DNA from: Actinomycetospora sp. NBRC 106378 | GTDB taxonomy: Bacteria; Actinomycetota; Actinomycetes; Mycobacteriales; Pseudonocardiaceae | Length of the DNA stretch: 64,000 nucleotides | Direction of reading: 5' to 3' | Assembly (NCBI RefSeq): GCF_030269685.1 | Contig: NZ_BSTT01000001.1 | Span: 496,001-560,000, forward strand | Shown here: one piece after another, positions 56,844-64,000 of the stretch | Layout: each line of letters begins with the position of its first letter | Numbering within the stretch: the stretch's first letter is position 1 | Made by a program: the position numbers and the translations under genes | The notes under the pieces: generated by a model | Database searches by the model: none | What the model was told of the DNA's origin: nothing | The model's input: only the letters and a program-made list of their open reading frames with translations

Positions 56844-57047
56844 ATGACCATCGCACCCGAGGCGACCGAGCGTCTGATGACCCCCGGCGAGGTCGCCACC
56901 ATGTTCCGCGTCGACCCGAAGACCGTCACGCGCTGGGCCGCGGCCGGCCGCATCGGCTCCATCCGGACGCCGGGCGGGCACCGTCGCTTCCGTGAGTCGG
57001 AGGTCCGCACCCTCCTCGACGGGCTCACCAGCGAGGCGCACAGCTGA
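56844..57047 (+). CDS. bldC: BldC-type developmental DNA-binding protein
   Basis: 67 residues, the size of Streptomyces BldC (68). The MerR-type winged helix reads LMTPGEVATMFRVDPKTVTRW, and IRTPGGHRRFRESEVRTLLDG completes it. BldC binds DNA cooperatively as a head-to-tail array and controls development and secondary metabolism genes. A strong GAGGAGG ribosome site lies 7 nt before ATG 56844. A 36-bp perfect palindrome follows the stop. Confidence 0.95.
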   Translation: MTIAPEATERLMTPGEVATMFRVDPKTVTRWAAAGRIGSIRTPGGHRRFRESEVRTLLDGLTSEAHS

Positions 57048-57067
57048 TCGCACGCGTTCCGGGCGAG

Positions 57068-57103
57068 GGCCCGGGTGCACGGGACGTCCCGTGCACCCGG
57101 GCC
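57068..57103. terminator. Perfect 36-bp palindrome after bldC
   Basis: Arms 57068-57085 and 57086-57103 are perfectly complementary with no spacer. Followed by TTCGTCG. It lies 20 nt after the bldC stop and is the likely terminator, though such a perfect palindrome could also be a protein site. Confidence 0.65.
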
Positions 57104-57131
57104 TTCGTCGTTCCGGGGGCCGCCCTTCCCC

Positions 57132-57191
57132 CGCGAGGCGCACACCAGGCAGGTCCACGCGCCCTCGGCCCTGCCTCACGTGGCCCTCGCG
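57132..57191. repeat. 60-bp palindromic repeat, copy D
   Basis: Begins CGCGAGGCGCACACCAGGCAGG and ends CCTGCCTCACGTGGCCCTCGCG (split here only for reading). It lies in the 373-bp gap between bldC and the next gene, after the palindrome. Confidence 0.75.
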
Positions 57192-57200
57192 CCGACGTCG

Positions 57201-57301
57201 GGTCGTCACCAGGTCGTCACCCGAACGGGCGTCACCGGGTCGTGACCAGGGCGTGTCCGTCCCGTCGCCGGTGACCCGTTCGTCGTCACCGGTCGTCCAC
57301 C
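57201..57301. repeat. Cluster of GGTCGTCACC-like short repeats
   Basis: GGTCGTCACC occurs at 57201-57210 and 57212-57221, a palindromic GGTCGTGACC at 57238-57247, GTCGTCACC at 57282-57290 and GGTCGTCCACC at 57291-57301. The cluster lies upstream of the small membrane protein gene and may be a regulator-binding array. The rest of the gap has no gene. Confidence 0.45.
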
Positions 57302-57420
57302 CGGCGGACCTGTTCCGCTTCACCCCCGGACATCACCCATGGCGGGTAGCGTGGTCGGTGTCGGCCTGGCCGGTCGATCGATGGGACTCCAGCAGTCGGG
57401 TCCGCGGGGAGGTGCGTGAC

Positions 57421-57675
57421 GTGGTGCTGTTCGTCGTCGCGGTGATGGTGCTCGTGGCGGTCGGCGTCCTGCTCTGGAAGGCCGTCTCCGCCCAGGCGCT
57501 CGCCACGGGACCCGGCACCACCGACGACGAGGCCCCCACCGGGCCCACGCGGTCCCCCGGCGCCTCCCGCGCGCGTCGGAGCCGCCCGGTCGCCCCGGAC
57601 GACGACCCGGACTTCCTGCGCAGCCTCGACGAGCAGGTCCGACGCTCCCGCGAGGACCCGCCCGGGTCCGCCTGA
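57421..57675 (+). CDS. Small membrane-anchored protein
   Basis: 84 residues. One N-terminal membrane span (VLFVVAVMVLVAVGVLLW) is followed by a hydrophilic Pro/Ser/Arg-rich region and an acidic-basic C terminus (DPDFLRSLDEQVRRSRED). GTG 57421 has GGGGAGG 8 nt upstream; the GTGs at 57412 and 57424 are in frame. No family recognised. It lies 110 bp before the TIGR04222-like gene, on the same strand. Confidence 0.55.
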   Translation: MVLFVVAVMVLVAVGVLLWKAVSAQALATGPGTTDDEAPTGPTRSPGASRARRSRPVAPDDDPDFLRSLDEQVRRSREDPPGSA

Positions 57676-57785
57676 CCCGCTGCTCCATTCGGACAGGTGC
57701 TTGTCAGCAGGTACCGACCTCCGTCATCGTTCACACAGAGTGACATCCGTCCGAGGACGTCACCTGACAGGACGAGGCGACGACG

Positions 57786-58703
57786 ATGGCACCGACGTGG
57801 GGTATCTCCGGACCGGACTTCCTGGGCCTGTGGGTCCTGCTGGCCTTCGTGACGCTGCTCGTCCCCCACCTGGCCCGGGCCACGGTGCGGGGACGACCAC
57901 CGGGCGGCCGTGAACCCGACCTGACGCTCACCCCGCCCCAACTCGGCGCGCTCGCGGCCGGGGAGGACCGGGCGGTCGCCGCGTCGGTCGCCGGGTTGCT
58001 CGAGAGCGGGCGGCTGCGGGTGGACGACTCCCGCCGGCTCGGCACCGTCGTGGGGCCCGTCCGCCCCGAGGACGACCCGCAGCTCTGCGACCTGGACGTC
58101 CGTGTCCTGCACGACGCCGCGACGCCCCGTACGGCGAACGCGCTCGTCACCGCCGTCCGTGGCGCCGCCGAGGTCCGGGAGCTCGCCGACCAGCTCGTCG
58201 CCCGCGGCCTGCTGCACGACCCCCGCGTCGTCCGCCGCCGCATCCGGCAGGCGTGGATCCCGTTCGGGCTGGTCGTGGTCCTCGGCCTGGCCCGGCTCGC
58301 CGCCGGGATCGGTCGGGGCGCCCCGATCGGCTTCCTCGTGGCCGTGCTGCTGGTCGCCGTGCTCGCCGCGACGATGACCCGGCCCCGGTCCCTGCGCCTG
58401 ATCACACCCCGTGGGCAGGCCACGCTCACCGCGGCGCGGTCCTCGGCCCGCCACGTCCGGCCGTCGGTCGCCGCGGGAGGGACCGGGAGCGCTCCGTGGG
58501 TCGGCGCGGCAGCCCTCGCGGTCGCCGTCGGCGGGTTCGCGGCGTTCCCCGACCCGGAGCTCGCCGGGCTCCTCGCGCCCCCCGTGACCTTCGGGGGCGG
58601 CGGGGGCGGTGACGGCGGGTCGTCCTGCGGTTCCTCGTCGTGCGGGGGCGGCAGCAGCTGCGGCGGGGGCGGCGGCTGCGGCGGGGGCGGGTGCGGCGGA
58701 TGA
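57786..58703 (+). CDS. TIGR04222-like membrane protein with Cys/Gly/Ser-rich tail
   Basis: 305 residues. A membrane span (about 11-28) is followed by a domain of about 130 residues (LTPPQLGALAAGEDRAVAAS, then helices with many Arg/Leu), then hydrophobic stretches at about 158-200 and 237-257. The final 37 residues are almost only Gly, Ser and Cys, with Cys at 281, 286, 292, 298 and 303. This resembles the actinobacterial TIGR04222 family, whose tails look like RiPP core peptides. The DUF692 gene overlaps it by ATGA, so the tail is a candidate substrate. A GAGG ribosome site precedes the ATG. Confidence 0.75.
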   Translation: MAPTWGISGPDFLGLWVLLAFVTLLVPHLARATVRGRPPGGREPDLTLTPPQLGALAAGEDRAVAASVAGLLESGRLRVDDSRRLGTVVGPVRPEDDPQLCDLDVRVLHDAATPRTANALVTAVRGAAEVRELADQLVARGLLHDPRVVRRRIRQAWIPFGLVVVLGLARLAAGIGRGAPIGFLVAVLLVAVLAATMTRPRSLRLITPRGQATLTAARSSARHVRPSVAAGGTGSAPWVGAAALAVAVGGFAAFPDPELAGLLAPPVTFGGGGGGDGGSSCGSSSCGGGSSCGGGGGCGGGGCGG

Positions 58704-59629
58704 CCGGTCCCCGGGGCGTCGGTGTCGGCTGGCGCCCGGAGATCGACCGGACCGTCGAGGCGCTGGTGGACCGCGGCGACGCCGAGTTCGTCGAGGTCGT
58801 CGCGGAGGACCTGCACCCCGACGCCCTGCCCGGCTCGCTGGGCCGGCTCCGGGGGCGGGGGGTGACCGTCCTGCCGCACGCGGTCTCGCTGTCGCTGGGC
58901 GGTGCGGAGGAGCTGCGCACCGACCGGGTCGACCACCTCGGGGCGGTCGCCACCGCCCTCGACGCCCCGCTGGTGAGCGACCACGTCTGCTTCGTCCGCG
59001 CCGGCGGGCTGGAGTCCGGCCACCTGCTCCCGGTGCCGCGGACCCGGGACGCGCTGGACGTCGTCGTCGAGAACGTGCGCGTCGCGCAGGACCGGCTGCC
59101 GGTCCCGCTGGCGCTGGAGAACATCGCCGCGCTGCTCGCCTGGCCGGACGCTGAGCTCGCCGAGGGCGCGTTCCTCGCCGAGCTCTGCGCCCGGACCGAC
59201 GTCGGGCTGGTGCTCGACGTCGCGAACCTCCACGCGTGCGCCGTCAACCTCGGCCAGGACCCCGGGCAGGTGCTGGACGACCTCCCGCTCGAACGGGTGG
59301 TCTACGTGCACGCCGCCGGCGGGACGACCGGGCCCGACGGGCTCTACCACGACACCCACGCCCACCCCCTGGGTCCGGCGGTGCTCGACCTGCTGGCCGA
59401 CCTCCTCGCCCGGTGTGCGGCGGTCGGGGTCCACCCGGGGGTGCTGCTCGAGCGCGACGACCGCTACCCCTCCGACGGCGAGCTCGCCGCCGAACTCGGC
59501 CTGCTGCGGACCATCCGCGACCACGGCGCCGTCCGCGCCGCCGGTCGCGAGGGTGACGTGAGGCAGGCGAGCGGACACCAGGACCTGCCTGGCGTGCACC
59601 TCGCGTCGGCAGACCGCTCGCGAGGGTGA
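58700..59629 (+). CDS. DUF692 family multinuclear iron oxidase (MNIO), MbnB/TglH-like
   Basis: 309 residues, TIM-barrel. The family's metal-ligand positions are visible: His60 (PHAVSLSLGG), His95 (SDHVCF), Glu140 (ALENIA), Asp173/Asn176 (LDVANLHACAVN), His204 (VYVHAAGG), Asp218/His220 (HDTHAHPLG) and Glu251 (LLERDDRYP). MNIO enzymes install oxidative modifications on Cys or other residues of ribosomal peptides. The ATG overlaps the upstream stop. The last 27 residues (from 59546) are read from repeat copy E plus its downstream flank, so the original C terminus was altered. Confidence 0.88.
   Translation: MTGPRGVGVGWRPEIDRTVEALVDRGDAEFVEVVAEDLHPDALPGSLGRLRGRGVTVLPHAVSLSLGGAEELRTDRVDHLGAVATALDAPLVSDHVCFVRAGGLESGHLLPVPRTRDALDVVVENVRVAQDRLPVPLALENIAALLAWPDAELAEGAFLAELCARTDVGLVLDVANLHACAVNLGQDPGQVLDDLPLERVVYVHAAGGTTGPDGLYHDTHAHPLGPAVLDLLADLLARCAAVGVHPGVLLERDDRYPSDGELAAELGLLRTIRDHGAVRAAGREGDVRQASGHQDLPGVHLASADRSRG
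59546..59605. repeat. 60-bp palindromic repeat, copy E
   Basis: Reads CGCGAGGGTGACGTGAGGCAGG at one end and GCGTGCACCTCGCG at the other; it is the reverse orientation of copies A-D. It lies within the MNIO reading frame and encodes most of its C-terminal tail. Confidence 0.75.
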
Positions 59630-59678
59630 CGTGCAGGCCGACCGGCGCCAGGACCTGCCTGACGGGCGTCCCGCAGGA
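59619..59678. repeat. 60-bp palindromic repeat, copy F (degenerate)
   Basis: Same orientation as copy E, offset by 73 nt. The first half (CGCGAGGGTGACGTGCAGG) and the centre (CCAGGACCTGCCTGACG) are clear; the last ten bases have diverged. It covers the MNIO stop and the region before the third gene's start. Confidence 0.6.
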
Positions 59679-59696
59679 CCGGAGTCACCGCACCCG

Positions 59697-60026
59697 GTGA
59701 GCGACACCCGCCGTCGGGACCTCGCCGCCCGGCAGGCCGAGCTCCTCGCGGCGCTCGTGGCCGACGCACCGGTCCCGGCGGGCTTCGACCCGCGACGGGT
59801 CGCGGCCGAGGCGCGGGCGCTCCACGGGAAACGGCGGCGGGTGCTCGGGCGGATCGTCACGGGGATGCTCGACGCGGCGGGACGCCCGGTGCCGCCCGAC
59901 CTCGAGGCGCGGCTCGCCGACTGGATCACCGGGCGGCCCCGGCGGACCGGGACCGGGTTCCACGACGACGCGCACGCCTTCGTCACGACGCTGCCCGCGC
60001 CCCGGCGCAGCTGGTGGCGCCGCTGA
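59697..60026 (+). CDS. Small basic protein downstream of the MNIO, possible partner
   Basis: 109 residues from GTG 59697. It begins MSDTRRRDLAARQAELLAAL, continues PVPAGFDPRRVAAEARALHGKRR and ends DWITGRPRRTGTGFHDDAHA. The N-terminal layout recalls the helical beginnings of partner proteins encoded next to DUF692 enzymes, but the match is weak. In-frame GTG 59631 would add 22 residues from repeat copy F and is less likely. The IS481 element begins 14 nt after its stop. Confidence 0.5.
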   Translation: MSDTRRRDLAARQAELLAALVADAPVPAGFDPRRVAAEARALHGKRRRVLGRIVTGMLDAAGRPVPPDLEARLADWITGRPRRTGTGFHDDAHAFVTTLPAPRRSWWRR

Positions 60027-60039
60027 GCCGGCAGGACGG

Positions 60040-61161
60040 CTAGCTGTACTGACCGGACACGTTGGTTGAACCGGTGTGACGACACGGTCTGAATGATCTT
60101 GAGGGGAGGACCTCTCGGGAGTGCTGTGGAGCTGTCTGACGGCACCCATCACCACCGGGAGGTCCTCCGTGGCCCACGCTAACGCGGCGCTGACTCCACG
60201 TGGCCGATTGAAGCTGGCGCGTCTGATCGTCGAGCAGGGATGGCCGATCGCGCAGGCCGCGCTCCGCTTCCAGGTCTCGTGGCCGACCGCCAAGCGCTGG
60301 TCGGATCGCTACCGCGAGCTCGGCGAGGCCGGCATGACCGACCGGTCCTCACGGCTGCACCGCATGCCCCGAACGACGCCGCGGCCGGTGATCCGCAAGA
60401 TGGTGCACCTGCGCTGGAAGCAGCGCTTGGGCCAGCTCGAGATCGCCGCCCGGCTCGGGTTGGCGGCCTCCACGGTGCACCTGTGGCTACGTCGCTGCGG
60501 CATCAGCCGGCTAGGCCACGTCGACCGGGCGACCGGGGAGCCGGTGCGCCGCTACGAGCACCCCCACCCCGGGGCGATGATCCACGTCGATGTCAAGAAG
60601 CTTGGGAACATCCCCGACCAGGGCGGATGGCGGTTCGTCGGACGCCGGCAGGGCGACAAGAACCGGGCCGCGACCCCGGGCAAGCCCCGCAGCCGCACGC
60701 GTGAGCCGCTGCTGGGGACCGCGTATGTCCACACCGTCATCGACGACCACTCCCGGGTCGCCTCCGCCGAGATCCACGACGACGAGAAGGCCGTCACCGC
60801 GATCGGTGTCCTGGTTCGAGCGGTCGCCTGGTTCGCCGCCCGGAACGTGACCGTCGAGCGGGTCCTCTCCGACAACGGGTCGGCCTACAAGTCCCACGCC
60901 TGGCGCGACGCCTGCGCCGAGCTCGACGTGACCCACACGCGGACCCGGCCCTACCGGCCGCAGACGAACGGCAAGATCGAGCGGTTCCACCGCACGATGA
61001 CCGCTGGGTGGGCGTTCCGACGGCTCTATCTCAGCGAATCCCAGCGCCGCAAGGCGCTGCCGGGGTGGCTGCACGAGTACAACCACCACCGGCCCCACAG
61101 CGCCATCGGCAGGCAAGCCCCCATCACCCGCTTGACCAACCTGTCCGGTCAGTACAGCTAG
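60040..61161 (+). mobile_element. IS481 family insertion sequence with CTAG target duplication
   Basis: Terminal inverted repeats of about 23 bp start CTGTACTGACCGGACA at 60044 and match the right end (complement at 61135-61157) with one mismatch. CTAG flanks both ends (60040-60043 and 61158-61161), the target duplication typical of IS481. It contains one transposase gene. The copy appears intact and recent, because repeats and frame are undamaged. Confidence 0.9.
60169..61161 (+). CDS. IS481 family transposase
   Basis: 330 residues. A helix-turn-helix (about 18-48, VEQGWPIAQAALRF) precedes an RNase H fold with DDE residues Asp141 (IHVDVKKLG), Asp235 (VLSDNGSAY) and Glu271 (PQTNGKIERFHRT), spaced as D-35-E. 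GTG 60169 has GGGAGG upstream; the open frame begins at 60121 without support. The C terminus reads through the right inverted repeat, and the TAG stop at 61159-61161 lies in the duplicated target CTAG. Confidence 0.93.
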   Translation: MAHANAALTPRGRLKLARLIVEQGWPIAQAALRFQVSWPTAKRWSDRYRELGEAGMTDRSSRLHRMPRTTPRPVIRKMVHLRWKQRLGQLEIAARLGLAASTVHLWLRRCGISRLGHVDRATGEPVRRYEHPHPGAMIHVDVKKLGNIPDQGGWRFVGRRQGDKNRAATPGKPRSRTREPLLGTAYVHTVIDDHSRVASAEIHDDEKAVTAIGVLVRAVAWFAARNVTVERVLSDNGSAYKSHAWRDACAELDVTHTRTRPYRPQTNGKIERFHRTMTAGWAFRRLYLSESQRRKALPGWLHEYNHHRPHSAIGRQAPITRLTNLSGQYS

Positions 61162-62309
61162 CGCGGCCCGATCCGGACCCGCGACCCCGCGCGGGGGAAG
61201 TCGTCGGCCACGACCGCCGCGAGCTCCAGCATCGCCGTGCGGGTGCGCGGGGCGAGCTTCTCGAGGTGGATCTGGGCGCCCTCGTCGAGGTGGGGGTCGA
61301 ACGGGAGCCGCGCGACGGCCCGGCAGCGGCCGGCGAAGTGGTCGGCCACACGGTCGAGGTCGACCCCGCCGGAGGACTTCCGCACGTAGTTGATGACCGC
61401 CACCGAGCGGGCCACGAGGTCGCCGTAGCCGTGCGCGTCGAGCCAGTCGAGGGTGGCCGAGGCGGACAGGGCGCCGTCGATCGAGGACGACGAGACGACC
61501 ACGAGCGAGTCGGCGACGTCGAGCACGCCGCGCATGGCGGAGTGCATCAGTCCGGTGCCGCAGTCGGTGAGCACGATGTTGTAGAAGTGCTCGAGCAGGT
61601 CGACGGTGCGGCGGTAGTCGAGCTCGCTGAACGCCTCGGAGACGGCCGGGTCCTGGTCGCTCGCGAGGATCTCCAGGCGCGACGGACCCTGCGAGGTGTA
61701 GGCGCGGACGTCGGAGTAGCGACGCACGAGGGCGGCGTCGCGCAACAGGTGGCGCACCGTCGCCGTCGTCTCGACCGGCACCTTCTCCGCGAGCGTGCCG
61801 CGGTCGGGGTTCGCGTCGACGGCGACCACGCGGTCGCCCCGCAGCGACGCGAAGGTGGAGCCGAGCGACGCCGTCGTCGTGGTCTTCCCGACGCCGCCCT
61901 TGAGGCTCAGCATCGCGATCTTGTAGCAGCCTGCGAGCGGCTGGTTCACGCGATTGACCAGCTCGCGGCGGGCGACGTCGGCCTCGCTCTCGCCCGGGTT
62001 GACCAGGCCCCCGCTGGCGACGAAGAGGGCGCGACGCCAGCCGGTCTGCGGCGTGGGGCGCGTCGGGCGCAGGAGCTGGGCCGACGACAGGTCGGTCGGT
62101 CCGGGCGACAGCGGCGCGAGCGCGGTGGAGGGTTCGGGGCGCCGGCGGACGTCACCGCGGGCGGCACCCGCCGTGTCGACCTGGTGGGTCGTCTCCGCCG
62201 AGGGCCCCGCATCGGCCGTCGCAGGTCCTGCGGTGGAGTCGTCCGACGGCGGGGCATCGGACGACGGACTCCCGTCGCGCTGCGCCGTGTCCTCTCCCCG
62301 GTCGTCCAT
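61158..62309 (-). CDS. ParA/MinD-like ATPase
   Basis: 383 residues. A Pro/Thr/Asp-rich N-terminal region of about 90 residues precedes the deviant Walker A motif LSLKGGVGKTTTTASLGS (Lys at about 137 and 143), a VAVDANPDRG switch and NIVLTDCGTGLMHSAM. This resembles MinD-like proteins found with Esx or cell-wall systems; a similar gene lies beside the ccs genes in mycobacteria, as I recall. The TAG stop coincides with the IS target CTAG. No ParB is adjacent, so it is not a chromosome partition gene. Confidence 0.85.
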   Translation of the reverse strand: MDDRGEDTAQRDGSPSSDAPPSDDSTAGPATADAGPSAETTHQVDTAGAARGDVRRRPEPSTALAPLSPGPTDLSSAQLLRPTRPTPQTGWRRALFVASGGLVNPGESEADVARRELVNRVNQPLAGCYKIAMLSLKGGVGKTTTTASLGSTFASLRGDRVVAVDANPDRGTLAEKVPVETTATVRHLLRDAALVRRYSDVRAYTSQGPSRLEILASDQDPAVSEAFSELDYRRTVDLLEHFYNIVLTDCGTGLMHSAMRGVLDVADSLVVVSSSSIDGALSASATLDWLDAHGYGDLVARSVAVINYVRKSSGGVDLDRVADHFAGRCRAVARLPFDPHLDEGAQIHLEKLAPRTRTAMLELAAVVADDFPRAGSRVRIGPR

Positions 62310-62398
62310 CGTCCCCGCCCCCTCCGCGATCACCCCAGAGATCCTCGGGCGACCGTAGTGGGCCGGGACGATCCGGACACCCCGAACGGGGGAGGATC

Positions 62399-63370
62399 TC
62401 AGCCGACGCCGGCGTAGGAGTGCAGCCCCGTCACGACGAGATTCACGAAGAACAGGTTGAACACCATCACCGCGAACCCGACGACGTTGATCGCGGCGGC
62501 GCGCTGCCCGCGCCATCCGGCGGTCGAGCGGGCGTGCAGGTAGCAGGCGTAGACGACCCAGGCGATGAACGCCGTCGTCTCCTTCGGGTCCCAGCCCCAG
62601 TAGCGGCCCCAGGCGGCCTCGGCCCAGATCGCGCCGGTGATGACGGCGAACGTCCAGATCGGGAAGGCGACCGCCGTGGCGCGGTAGGCGACCCGGTCGA
62701 GCACCTGCGCGCCCGGCAGCTTCGCGGTCCAGGCCATGCGGCCGGTGCGGTCGTGGGCCGAGCGCAGCAGGTAGAGCACGCTCGCCACGCCCGCGAAGAG
62801 CAGGATGCCGGACGAGATGACCGCGGCCGTGACGTGGATCGCGAGCCAGTACGAGCGCAGCGCCGGCACCACGGGCGCGGTCTGCGTGTAGAGCACCGTC
62901 CCGCCGAGGAACATCAGCAGGATCACCGGGAGCAGCACGAACACACCCAGGCGGCGCAGCTCGGGGCGGCGGTAGAGCACCACCAGCCAGGCGCCCACGC
63001 CGACGAGGCACACCGCCGCGGTGAACTCGTACATGTTGCCCCACGGCGCCCGCCCGGCGGCCACGCCGCGGACGACCAGCATCGCCAGGTGCAGGGCGAA
63101 GCCGAGAACCGTGAGCGAGACGCCCATGCGCCCGAACCGCTCGGAGAGCGGACGGGACGGACGCGGCGGGGCGTCGTCACCGGTCGTCGGGACGGAGCTC
63201 TCGCTGCGGGCGCCGACGGCGACCGCGACCGGGACCTCGGCCATCGCGGGCTCGGCCCGGCGCAGCAGCCCGTGCTCCACCGCGTGCAGCAGCATCGCGA
63301 GGATGTAGACGGCGAGCGCCGAGTAGAAGAGCACGTCGCCGAAGTCGCCGAGGGGGGCGTCGACGCCCAT
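62399..63370 (-). CDS. ccsB: Cytochrome c biogenesis protein CcsB (ResC)
   Basis: 323 residues with about eight membrane spans. The heme-handling WWD segment reads WAEAAWGRYWGWDPKETTAF, and conserved His residues occur in AIHVTAAVISSG and CYLHARSTAGWRG. CcsB with ResB transports heme to the outside and ligates it to apocytochrome c. ATG 63370 shares one base with the resB stop (TGATG). A hydrophilic loop at about 38-75 is a family-variable region. Confidence 0.95.
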   Translation of the reverse strand: MGVDAPLGDFGDVLFYSALAVYILAMLLHAVEHGLLRRAEPAMAEVPVAVAVGARSESSVPTTGDDAPPRPSRPLSERFGRMGVSLTVLGFALHLAMLVVRGVAAGRAPWGNMYEFTAAVCLVGVGAWLVVLYRRPELRRLGVFVLLPVILLMFLGGTVLYTQTAPVVPALRSYWLAIHVTAAVISSGILLFAGVASVLYLLRSAHDRTGRMAWTAKLPGAQVLDRVAYRATAVAFPIWTFAVITGAIWAEAAWGRYWGWDPKETTAFIAWVVYACYLHARSTAGWRGQRAAAINVVGFAVMVFNLFFVNLVVTGLHSYAGVG

Positions 63371-64000
63371 CAGGAACCTCCGTGTCGGGGTCGCAGCAGG
63401 TCGTCGCGGAGCCGTTCGAACTCCTCGCCGTACCCGGCCTGGTCCGTCCGGGCGAGCCCGCCGACCTGCACGAGGCTACGACGATCTGTCGTAGACGGCG
63501 AGGCGGGGGTCACCCGCACCCAGAACCGCCGCCGTTTGACGGTCAGCGAGAGCGTGATCCCGACCAGCAGGGCGACCGCCGCGACGAGCACGGCGTCCTG
63601 GGCCGGGTCGTGGGAGACCTGCAGGTTCACCCACTCCTTGACGGAGTCGAAGCGGACCTGGGTGCCGTCGGGCAGCGCGACCGTCTGCCCGGGGACGAGG
63701 TTCTGGCGCACCATCCGGTTCAGCCGGCCCTGGTCGACCATCGACTGGTCGATGGCGAAGATCGACTGCCCGCGGCCGGAGTCGAGCCCGAGGTCGCCCT
63801 CGTAGACGTCGGCGGCCACCTCGGGGCTCGTCAGCGCCGGGAAGGTGGAGGTCACCACGGATCCGCCGCTCGAGGTCGGCGCGAACAGCCCGGTGATCGC
63901 GATCTGGGTGCGGCGCCGCTCGGCCTCGTCGGTGACCCCGGGACGGTCGAACTTCGTGGCGCCCTGGGAGAGGAAGGTGCGCTGGTCGACGGGCTCCCAC
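63370..64000 (-). CDS. resB: Cytochrome c biogenesis protein ResB, C-terminal part
   Basis: The frame is open to the right window edge on the minus strand, giving the last 210 residues. It shows FLSQGATKFDRPGVTDE at the cut, ALTSPEVAADVYEGDLGLDS, the exported beta domain, a final membrane span (VLVAAVALLVGITLSLTV) and a basic cytosolic tail. GTG codons near 63858 are internal. The N-terminal spans lie outside the window. Confidence 0.93.
   Translation of the reverse strand, partial: WEPVDQRTFLSQGATKFDRPGVTDEAERRRTQIAITGLFAPTSSGGSVVTSTFPALTSPEVAADVYEGDLGLDSGRGQSIFAIDQSMVDQGRLNRMVRQNLVPGQTVALPDGTQVRFDSVKEWVNLQVSHDPAQDAVLVAAVALLVGITLSLTVKRRRFWVRVTPASPSTTDRRSLVQVGGLARTDQAGYGEEFERLRDDLLRPRHGGS

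Noticed and set aside
61158-62309. Chromosome or plasmid partition locus based on the ParA-like ATPase
   Set aside because: There is no parB or parS-like repeat nearby, and the neighbours are cytochrome c assembly genes.
63370-63858. A complete 162-residue gene starting at 63858
   Set aside because: The frame continues without a stop to the window edge and the upstream residues match ResB, so the GTG at 63858 is internal.

Overview
The window is high-GC (well over 70% by eye), densely packed DNA from an actinobacterium, most likely a Pseudonocardiales/Pseudonocardiaceae-type organism. The evidence is the GC-rich codon use, many GTG starts, a BldC regulator, a fused KorA and an MrpAB fusion, a menaquinone-based respiratory chain, and a DprE2-like arabinan-precursor gene. 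The genus cannot be fixed from the sequence alone.

Layout. 1-5.5 kb: end of a fatty-acid oxidation multienzyme, an alpha-methylacyl-CoA racemase-type protein, an alpha/beta hydrolase, a small HTH protein, a small membrane protein and an aldo/keto reductase. 5.5-11.2 kb: DprE2-like reductase, PII-like protein, tRNA-Tyr, YajQ, an ECF42-type sigma factor with its DGPF protein, a ClpN-like protein, an MpaB-type oxygenase and a small surface protein. 11.3-19.8 kb: rmlA, SDR, polysaccharide deacetylase, SRPBCC and EVE-like proteins, a GH172/DUF2961 enzyme, a tandem pair of unknown paralogues, HtpX, a thioesterase and an enoyl-CoA hydratase. 19.9-25.2 kb: 2-oxoglutarate:ferredoxin oxidoreductase (korAB), a patatin-like lipase and a RarD-type transporter.

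25.2-56.2 kb is an energy-metabolism block: a polyprenyl diphosphate synthase, a complete 14-gene nuoA-N complex I operon, menJ and menG, a DUF3592 protein, a seven-subunit Mrp Na+/H+ antiporter (mnhAB fused, then C-G), menD, a secreted protein and menA. KorAB and FAD/NAD metabolism deliver electrons, Nuo reduces menaquinone, and the men, grcC and menJ genes build and finish menaquinone. Mrp exchanges Na+ for H+. A Rex-like operator in front of menJ suggests redox control. From 56.3 kb come a DUF4229 protein, BldC, a small membrane protein, then the most unusual locus: a TIGR04222-like membrane protein with a Cys/Gly/Ser tail, overlapped by a DUF692 (MNIO) oxidase gene and followed by a small basic protein. 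An IS481 element sits downstream. The window ends with a ParA/MinD-like ATPase and the cytochrome c assembly genes ccsB and resB (cut by the window edge).

Two cross-cutting patterns stand out. A dispersed 60-bp imperfect palindrome occurs six times, plus one short variant, mostly touching gene ends, and one copy supplies the C-terminal tail of the MNIO protein. Many genes also have a TAnnnT hexamer 6-8 nt before the start codon, which indicates leaderless transcripts.
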